64,000 nt of DNA from DATGZH01 sp035297265 (GTDB taxonomy: Bacteria; Actinomycetota; Acidimicrobiia; Acidimicrobiales; RAAP-2), in the NCBI GenBank assembly GCA_035297265.1, contig DATGZH010000019.1, positions 1 through 64,000 on the forward strand, in the 5' to 3' direction. The position numbers and the translations under genes are program-made. Below the pieces are notes generated by a model. It was not told where the DNA came from and made no database searches. It saw only the letters and a program-made list of their open reading frames with translations. Shown here in pieces: positions 58,768-64,000 of the stretch (positions are counted from its first letter, which is position 1; the number at the start of each line of letters is the position of its first letter).

Positions 58768-59622
58768 CTAGGTTTCGGACACTGCGTCGAGGGCCTGCTC
58801 CAGCTCGCGGGACGCGTGGTAGCTCTCGCCGTCGGCCGGGAAGTCCCCGTGCCGCACGTCGGCGGCGAAGGCGCCCACCGCGGCCACCGCGGCCTGGTGC
58901 AGGTCGGCGTACTGGCGCACGAACTTGGGCCGGTGGCCCGAAGACAGCCCGAGCAGGTCGTGGAAGACGAGCACCTGCCCGTCGCACGAGGGACCGGCCC
59001 CGATGCCGATGGTCGGGACGTCCACCGATTCGGTGACCCGGGCGGCCACGACGTCGGGCATCCCCTCGAGCACGAGGCCGAAGCAACCGGCGGCGGCGAG
59101 GGCTTTGGCCGCGTCGAGCACCGCCTGGGCGGCATCGGCGCTCCGCGCCTGCACCTGGTAGCCGCCCATGGCGAGCACCGACTGGGGTGTGAGCCCGAGG
59201 TGCCCCATGACCGGGATCTCCGCCCGGATGATGGCCTCCACCACCGGGAGGCGGGCCCGCCCCCCTTCGAGCTTGACCGCCCCGGCCCCGGCCCGGACGA
59301 GCGTGGCCGCGTTGCGCACCGCCTCGTCGACGCTCAGGTGGTAGCTCATCCACGGCAGGTCGCCGAGCACGAGGGCGCGGGGCTTGGCCCGGGCCACCGC
59401 GGCCACGTGCCGGGCCATGTCGTCCATCGTGACGTGGAGGGTGTCCTCGTAGCCGAGCACGTTGTTGGCCACCGAGTCGCCCACGAGGATGATGTCGACG
59501 CCCGCCTCGTCGACGATGCGGGCCGACGGCGCGTCGTAGGCCGTAACCATGACGAGCGGCTCGCCGCCCCGGTGACGCTTGCGCTCCCGGACGGACGGAA
59601 CCGCCACCGGCTTGGTGCTCAC
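58768..59622 (-). CDS. panB: 3-methyl-2-oxobutanoate hydroxymethyltransferase
   Basis: 284 residues from GTG 59622. TIM barrel with Mg- and substrate-binding motifs: PLVMVTAYDAPSARIVDEAG, VDIILVGDSVANNVLGYEDT, LVLGDLPWMSYHLSVDEAVR, GHLGLTPQSVLAMGGYQVQA, IGIGAGPSCDGQVLVFHDLL. It adds a one-carbon unit from methylene-tetrahydrofolate to 2-oxoisovalerate in pantothenate/CoA synthesis. The start overlaps the DUF5318 stop by 4 bp. panC/panD are not here. Confidence 0.95.
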   Translation of the reverse strand: MSTKPVAVPSVRERKRHRGGEPLVMVTAYDAPSARIVDEAGVDIILVGDSVANNVLGYEDTLHVTMDDMARHVAAVARAKPRALVLGDLPWMSYHLSVDEAVRNAATLVRAGAGAVKLEGGRARLPVVEAIIRAEIPVMGHLGLTPQSVLAMGGYQVQARSADAAQAVLDAAKALAAAGCFGLVLEGMPDVVAARVTESVDVPTIGIGAGPSCDGQVLVFHDLLGLSSGHRPKFVRQYADLHQAAVAAVGAFAADVRHGDFPADGESYHASRELEQALDAVSET

Positions 59623-60044
59623 CGGCGCCCTGTCGCCCGGGCGCTCCGACCACCGGCCGGGTACTTCCGGGTCAGGTGGTGCCAGCCGCAGCCCGGGCAC
59701 ACCTCGACGTCGTAACACAGGACCGGCTCGTCCCGGCGGCGCAGCTGGTTCAGCTCCCGGGCGCTCCCCGGGCACCGCCCCCCCGGCGGGAGGCGGGCAC
59801 CGAACACGTAGGTCACGGCCACCGTCACCGCCTCCTCGCAGATCGGGCAGTCCTCCCCGGTCGCCGTGCCCACGTTGCGGGCCGCCCGGAGCAGCTCGGG
59901 ATGGGCGTCACAGACGTCGACCCGGGTGAGGCGACCCCGGCGGACGTCCTCCACCACGGCGTTGCGGGCCAGGCGGTACTCGACCCGCGCCTGGCCGTCC
60001 GGGGGCTCGGTGGTATCCGACGCCTTGGGCCGGCCTGCGCTCAC
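59619..60044 (-). CDS. DUF5318 protein (zinc-ribbon-like)
   Basis: 141 residues from GTG 60044; the frame extends to 60182 but the longer start is arginine-rich. EYRLARNAVVEDVRRGRLTR, VDVCDAHPELLRAARNVG, then EDCPICEEAVTVAVTYVFGA and YDVEVCPGCGWHHLTRKYPA give two Cx2C pairs for zinc. Actinobacteria keep such a gene near rpsF. Role unknown. Confidence 0.85.
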   Translation of the reverse strand: MSAGRPKASDTTEPPDGQARVEYRLARNAVVEDVRRGRLTRVDVCDAHPELLRAARNVGTATGEDCPICEEAVTVAVTYVFGARLPPGGRCPGSARELNQLRRRDEPVLCYDVEVCPGCGWHHLTRKYPAGGRSARATGRR

Positions 60045-60144
60045 GGGGGACAGGCTATAGGTCGCCACCCGGCGCGACCCTCCTCCCGGCGGTCCTTTTT
60101 TCGGCCATCCTGGGCACGGCCGGCCGTCGATTGACTTGGCGCCG

Positions 60145-60163
60145 CTATATCGAATCGATATAG
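60145..60163. promoter_or_regulatory. 19-bp perfect palindrome, PadR operator and -10 region
   Basis: CTATATCGA, A, TCGATATAG: perfect 9-bp arms. TATAGT at 60159-60164 lies 7 bp before the GTG at 60172, so a -10 box would be inside the operator and the transcript leaderless. TTGACT at 60131-60136 is too far for an ideal -35 (22-bp gap). Confidence 0.8.
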
Positions 60164-60171
60164 TATGACCC

Positions 60172-60903
60172 GTGCTGGACATGGCGATCCTCGGTCTGCT
60201 GGAGGAGCAGGAGCTCCACGGCTACGAGGTCCGCAGACAGCTGCGCGACCACCTCGGCCTCCTGGCCAACGTGTCGTTCGGCTCGCTCTACCCCGCCCTC
60301 TCCCGGCTCGAGCGGGCCGGCGCGGTCGAGGCGGTCGACGCCCCCGCGGGCGCCGGACCGGCTCCGGCCCCACCGCCCCCGACCGGGTCGCTCTCGGGCG
60401 AGTGGGCGGTGCTGCGGGCCCGGCGCCACGCCGGCGGACGGGCTCGCAAGTCCCGCAAGGTGTACCGCATCACCCCCTCGGGGCGGCAGCTCTTCGCCGA
60501 GCTCCTCGCCGGCGGGGGCGGGGCCGACGACGCCCGGAGCTTCGGGCTGCGCCTGGCCTTCGCCCGCCACCTGGCGCCGGGTGCCCGCCTCGCCCTCCTC
60601 GAGCGCCGGCGGGCCCAGCTCGTCCAGCGGCTCGCCGAGGTCGAGACGACGAGCGGCGAGACCCAGCTGGACGTCTACGCCCGCTCGGTCGTCGAGCACA
60701 CGGCCGAAGGGGTGGCGCGCGACATCGCCTGGCTCGACCGGCTCATCGAAGCCGAGCGGGCCGCGAGCGGACCGGCCCAGGGAGCCGGCCCGGCAGACCC
60801 CGAGGGTTCGTCCGTTGCCGCGGTGGCCACGTCGGCCGCCGGCGGTGGCGCCCCGAGCGAACAGCGCCCCGCCCGCCGGGGCCGGAAGGAGAAAGTCCGA
60901 TGA
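60172..60903 (+). CDS. PadR-family transcriptional regulator
   Basis: 243 residues from GTG, apparently leaderless. PadR winged helix: LDMAILGLLEEQELHGYEVR, NVSFGSLYPALSRLERAGAV, then after a 45-residue Pro/Ala insert SRKVYRITPSGRQLFAELLA, and a C-terminal helical dimer domain (LAFARHLAPGARLALLERRR). A basic tail follows. Neighbour ino1 overlaps by 4 bp. Actinobacteria, including M. tuberculosis (Rv0047c/ino1), keep this pair. The palindrome upstream is its probable site. Confidence 0.93.
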   Translation: MLDMAILGLLEEQELHGYEVRRQLRDHLGLLANVSFGSLYPALSRLERAGAVEAVDAPAGAGPAPAPPPPTGSLSGEWAVLRARRHAGGRARKSRKVYRITPSGRQLFAELLAGGGGADDARSFGLRLAFARHLAPGARLALLERRRAQLVQRLAEVETTSGETQLDVYARSVVEHTAEGVARDIAWLDRLIEAERAASGPAQGAGPADPEGSSVAAVATSAAGGGAPSEQRPARRGRKEKVR

Positions 60904-61997
60904 AGAAGGTGCGCGTGGCCATCGCCGGCGTCGGCAACTGCGCGAGCTCCCTCATGCAGGGGGTCTCGTTCTACCGGGACGCCCCACCGGACGAGATCGT
61001 CCCCGGCCTGATGCACGTGGTCCTCGGCGGCTACCACGTGGGCGACCTCGAGGCGGTGGCCGCCTTCGACGTCGACGCGGCCAAGGTGGGCACCGACCTC
61101 GGCAAGGCCATCTTCGCCGGGCAGAACAACACGATCCGCTTTGCCGAGGTGGGCGAGCTCGGGGTGACCGTCCAGCGCGGCCCCACGCTCGACGGCCTCG
61201 GCCGTTACTACCGGGAGACGATCGAGGAGTCGCCGGCCGCCCCGGTCGACGTGGCCGAGGCGCTGCGGGACGCCCGGGCGCACGTGCTCGTGGCCTACCT
61301 GCCCGTCGGCTCCGAGGAGGCTCAGCGCTACTACGCCGAGGCCGCCCTCGACGCCGGGGTGGCCTTCGTGAACGCCATCCCGGTCTTCATCGCCTCGGAC
61401 CCCGCCTGGGCCAGGCGCTTCGCCGAGGCCGGCGTCCCCATCATCGGCGACGACATCAAGAGCCAGGTGGGCTCGACCATCGTCCACCGGGTGCTCACCC
61501 GGCTCTTCGAGGACCGGGGCCTCGCCCTCGACCACACCTACCAGCTCAACGTGGGCGGCAACATGGACTTCCGCAACATGTTGGAGCGCGAGCGCCTCGA
61601 GTCGAAGAAGGTCTCGAAGACCCAGGCCGTGACGAGCCAGATCGAGCACACCCCGCTCCCCGACGACGACATCCACATCGGCCCCTCGGACCACGTGCCG
61701 TGGCTGGCCGACCGCAAGTGGGCCTACATCCGGATGGAAGGCCGCAACTTCGGGGACGTACCCCTCAACCTGGAGCTCAAGCTCGAGGTGTGGGACTCAC
61801 CGAACTCGGCCGGCGTCATCATCGACGCGGTGCGCTGCGCCAAGCTGGCCCTCGACTGGGGCATCGGCGGGCCACTCGTCGGTCCTTCCGCCTACTTCAT
61901 GAAGTCCCCGCCGGTCCAGTACCACGACGACGAGGCCCAGCGCCTCGTGGAGGAGTTCGCGGCGAACGGCACCAACTCGACCTGGCCGCACGAGTAG
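60900..61997 (+). CDS. ino1: inositol-3-phosphate synthase
   Basis: 365 residues, ATG overlapping the padR stop. NAD motif VRVAIAGVGNCASSLMQGVS; YHVGDLEAVAAFDVDAAKVG; GDDIKSQVGSTIVHRVLTRL; YQLNVGGNMDFRNMLERERL, ESKKVSKTQ; SDHVPWLADRKWAYIRMEGR. It converts glucose-6-phosphate to inositol-phosphate, the first step to mycothiol and phosphatidylinositol, fitting an actinomycete that uses both. Confidence 0.96.
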   Translation: MKKVRVAIAGVGNCASSLMQGVSFYRDAPPDEIVPGLMHVVLGGYHVGDLEAVAAFDVDAAKVGTDLGKAIFAGQNNTIRFAEVGELGVTVQRGPTLDGLGRYYRETIEESPAAPVDVAEALRDARAHVLVAYLPVGSEEAQRYYAEAALDAGVAFVNAIPVFIASDPAWARRFAEAGVPIIGDDIKSQVGSTIVHRVLTRLFEDRGLALDHTYQLNVGGNMDFRNMLERERLESKKVSKTQAVTSQIEHTPLPDDDIHIGPSDHVPWLADRKWAYIRMEGRNFGDVPLNLELKLEVWDSPNSAGVIIDAVRCAKLALDWGIGGPLVGPSAYFMKSPPVQYHDDEAQRLVEEFAANGTNSTWPHE

Positions 61998-62008
61998 TCG
62001 GTCGGCGG

Positions 62009-63418
62009 TCACGGAGCCGCGCCCGACCGCTCCTTCCACCAGGCGTCGAGGCGACGGCCGGCCTCCTCCTCGCCGAGGGGACCTTCCTCCATCCGCAGCT
62101 CAAGGAGGAACTCGAGGGCGTCCCCGACGACCGGGCCGGGCGGCACGCCGAGACGCGTCATGACCTGGTGGCCGTCGAGGTCGGGCCGGATGGCGTCGAG
62201 CGCCTCCCGCTCGGCCAGCTCGGCGGTGCGCCGCTCGAGCTCGTCCATGCGCCGCTCGAGGGCCCGGGCCTTGGCCGCGTTGCGGGTCGTGCAGTCGGAG
62301 CGGGTGAGCTCGTTCAGCCGATCGAGGAGCGGCCCAGCGTCGCGGACGTAGCGCCGCACCGCCGAGTCGGTCCAGCCCATGCGGTAGGTGTGGAAGCGCA
62401 GGTGCAGCTCGACGAGGCGCACCACGACGTCGACGTCGTCGTTCGAGTAGCGGAGGGCCTCCATGCGGTGCCTGGTCATGCGGGCCCCCACCACCTCGTG
62501 GTGGTGGAAGGTCACGCCACCGGGCGCGAAGGCCCGGGTCCGCGGCTTGCCAACGTCGTGGAAGAGGGCGGCCAACCGGAGCAGGCGGTCGGGCGAGGTC
62601 TTGTCGACGACGGCGAGGGTGTGCGCGAGGACGTCCTTGTGCCTGTGGATCGGGTCCTGCTCCAGGGCCAACCCCGGGAGCTCGGGCAGGAACTCGTCGG
62701 CCAGCCCGGTGCGCACGACGAACCACAGGGCCACCGACGGACGCGGGAGGACGACGATGCGGTCGAGCTCGTCGCGGATGCGCTCGGCCGAGATGATCGA
62801 CAGGCGTTCGTGCCCGCGCACGACGGCCTCGACGAGCTCGGCGTCCGGCTCGAGCCCGTAGGCGGCATGGAAGCGGGCCGCCCGGAGCATGCGCAGCGGG
62901 TCGTCGCCGAAGGACACGTCGGGGTCGAGCGGCGTGCGCAGTCGGTGACCGGCGAGATCGATGCGACCGTCGAAAGGGTCGAGGAGCGTCAGCTCAGGCA
63001 ACTGGAGCGCCATGGCGTTCACCGTGAAGTCCCGACGCGACAGATCGGCCTCGATGTCGTCGCCGAACGTCACGTCGGGCTTGCGCGAGTCCGGCCGGTA
63101 GACCTCGGCCCGATGGGTGGTGATCTCGTAGCGGTGCCCGCCGCGGCGGGCACCGATCGTCCCGAACCGCTTCCCCTGGGTCCAGACGGCGTCGGCCCAC
63201 CCGGCCACGAGGCGCTCGATCTCGTCGGGCCGGGCCTCGGTCGTGAGATCGAGGTCGGGCGGTCCGTCGGCCCCCTCGAGCGGCCGCTCGAGCAACGCGT
63301 CGCGGACCGAGCCCCCGACGAGATAGAGCCGGTAACCGGCTGCTTCGAAGCGCTCGGCCAGCGACGAGGTGGCCTGGACCAGGGGGCCGAAACGTTCGGG
63401 AATGGTGCTGCCGAGCAC
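62009..63418 (-). CDS. pcnA: CCA tRNA nucleotidyltransferase / poly(A)-polymerase family
   Basis: 469 residues from GTG 63418 (further upstream sequence is not protein-like). Pol-beta head: LYLVGGSVRDALLERPLEGA, DLDLTTEARPDEIERL (catalytic D-x-D), RRDFTVNAMALQLPELTLLD; ERIRDELDRIVVLPRPSVAL; and an HD domain RLLRLAALFHDVGKPRTRAF with HHHEVVGARMTRHRMEAL. Adds CCA to tRNA 3' ends. In mycobacteria the Rv3907c neighbourhood carries mviN next door, as here. Confidence 0.95.
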   Translation of the reverse strand: MLGSTIPERFGPLVQATSSLAERFEAAGYRLYLVGGSVRDALLERPLEGADGPPDLDLTTEARPDEIERLVAGWADAVWTQGKRFGTIGARRGGHRYEITTHRAEVYRPDSRKPDVTFGDDIEADLSRRDFTVNAMALQLPELTLLDPFDGRIDLAGHRLRTPLDPDVSFGDDPLRMLRAARFHAAYGLEPDAELVEAVVRGHERLSIISAERIRDELDRIVVLPRPSVALWFVVRTGLADEFLPELPGLALEQDPIHRHKDVLAHTLAVVDKTSPDRLLRLAALFHDVGKPRTRAFAPGGVTFHHHEVVGARMTRHRMEALRYSNDDVDVVVRLVELHLRFHTYRMGWTDSAVRRYVRDAGPLLDRLNELTRSDCTTRNAAKARALERRMDELERRTAELAEREALDAIRPDLDGHQVMTRLGVPPGPVVGDALEFLLELRMEEGPLGEEEAGRRLDAWWKERSGAAP

Positions 63419-63473
63419 CAGCCCAACGGTAGTCCGCCCAGGTGAGGGCACCCGCACCCGGTAGCGTTTCCTG

Positions 63474-64000
63474 GTGACCATGAGGTGCGCCCGGATCGCG
63501 GCGGCGCTCGCGTCCGCGCTGCTCGCCGCTCTCTTCACCACGGTCGTGGGCCTGCCGGCCGCGGGGGCCGACGTGGCCGCCGCGCCCGGTGGGTCGCTCC
63601 AGCTGCTCTCGCAGTCGCCCTACGTCACCACCGCGTCGCCGCGCTTCGACCTCGAGGTGCGCACGACCACGTCGGTCCCGGCCGCCCGAAAGTCGCTCCA
63701 GCTCACCCTCTACGACCGGCTGCTCACCCGGACCGGCTTCGAGGCGGCCCTCGCCAACCCGACGGGCGGTGTCCTCGAACGCCTGGCGCCGGTCGCGCTC
63801 TCCTCACTGTCGCCCGGTCCGAACGGCGGGTCGCTCTTGAGCCTGCCAGTGGAGACCACGGCCCCGGGCGGCGGCGCAGCGCCCGCGCTCCACCTCGACT
63901 GCAGCGCGGACTGTCCCGGCGTCTACCCGCTCGCCGTGGAGCTCGTCGGCCCCGGGGGCGAGCTCGGGCGCTTCACGACGTTCGTGACGTTCGCCGGCGG
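63474..64000 (+). CDS. DUF6049-like secreted/membrane protein, N-terminal part (runs off window)
   Basis: Open from GTG 63474 (ATG 63480 is also possible) to the window end. Signal peptide CARIAAALASALLAALFTTV then GLPAAGADVAAA. The external domain begins GGSLQLLSQSPYVTTASPRF, DLEVRTTTSVPAARKSLQLT, LYDRLLTRTGFEAA and has a Cys pair (LDCSADCPGVYPLAVEL). The Rv3909-type gene follows pcnA in mycobacteria, and murJ/mviN would come next outside the window. Confidence 0.75.
   Translation, partial: MTMRCARIAAALASALLAALFTTVVGLPAAGADVAAAPGGSLQLLSQSPYVTTASPRFDLEVRTTTSVPAARKSLQLTLYDRLLTRTGFEAALANPTGGVLERLAPVALSSLSPGPNGGSLLSLPVETTAPGGGAAPALHLDCSADCPGVYPLAVELVGPGGELGRFTTFVTFAG

Noticed and set aside
58463..58771. 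Plus-strand frame of 102 residues (Trp-rich) upstream of rpsF
   Set aside because: No ribosome site and no recognised family; it crosses the panB stop. Kept only as a note in the interval entry.

Overview
This is high-GC actinobacterial chromosome. The gene order at the right end (dnaB, rplI, rpsR, ssb, rpsF, then panB, a DUF5318 gene, a PadR regulator, ino1, pcnA and a DUF6049-like protein) matches the neighbourhood of the replication origin in Actinobacteria such as Mycobacterium. The mycothiol-type DinB gene, the split-barrel FMN/F420 enzymes and the many GTG starts agree. I would guess an uncultured or Acidimicrobiia-like actinomycete, but the sequence alone does not fix the class.

Layout. 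Positions 1 to about 21,800 are an accessory zone: less GC-rich by eye, loosely packed, and full of mobile DNA and decay. It holds an IS3 orfA cut by the window edge, a 3' tRNA-Gly remnant, an IS256-family element with a perfect 8-bp target duplication but a frameshifted transposase, an IS3-family element that splits a repeat-rich gene, and at least five gene fragments (DUF2252, cyclase, VOC, pentapeptide repeats, beta-repeat tail). Intact cargo includes a hydrolase-cyclase fusion, a sulfatase, a diiron protein, a methyltransferase, a glycosyltransferase with a small peptide-like partner, two alpha/beta hydrolases and a YtrA-type regulator.

Positions 22,257 to 52,380 are dense, GC-rich metabolic backbone. 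They include a fused LivH-LivM-LivG transporter, YcaQ-type glycosylase, RidA, archease-like protein, and a PhyH / SDR / thiamine-diphosphate lyase / Baeyer-Villiger-type monooxygenase group that looks like alpha-oxidation. There is also an ECF sigma factor with a beta-propeller anti-sigma-like protein, an orphan response regulator, a peroxiredoxin, a 2-oxoglutarate oxygenase overlapping a formaldehyde-activating enzyme (Fae), an MFS exporter, rlmN, an M48 protease, and a TetR-GT39 pair with a perfect palindromic operator.

Positions 52,570 to 54,820 hold an IS607-like remnant with a long TnpB. Positions 54,823 to 64,000 are the conserved origin-proximal block. Its notable features are an S18 protein with a long repetitive, acidic C-terminal tail and an apparently leaderless padR-ino1 operon under a perfect palindrome.

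The most interesting proposals are the oxygenase-Fae couple (formaldehyde made and captured in one operon), the small LigA/Nif11-like protein with its glycosyltransferase (possible modified peptide), and the alpha-oxidation-like cluster. All functional calls come from reading translated sequence; no database search was run.
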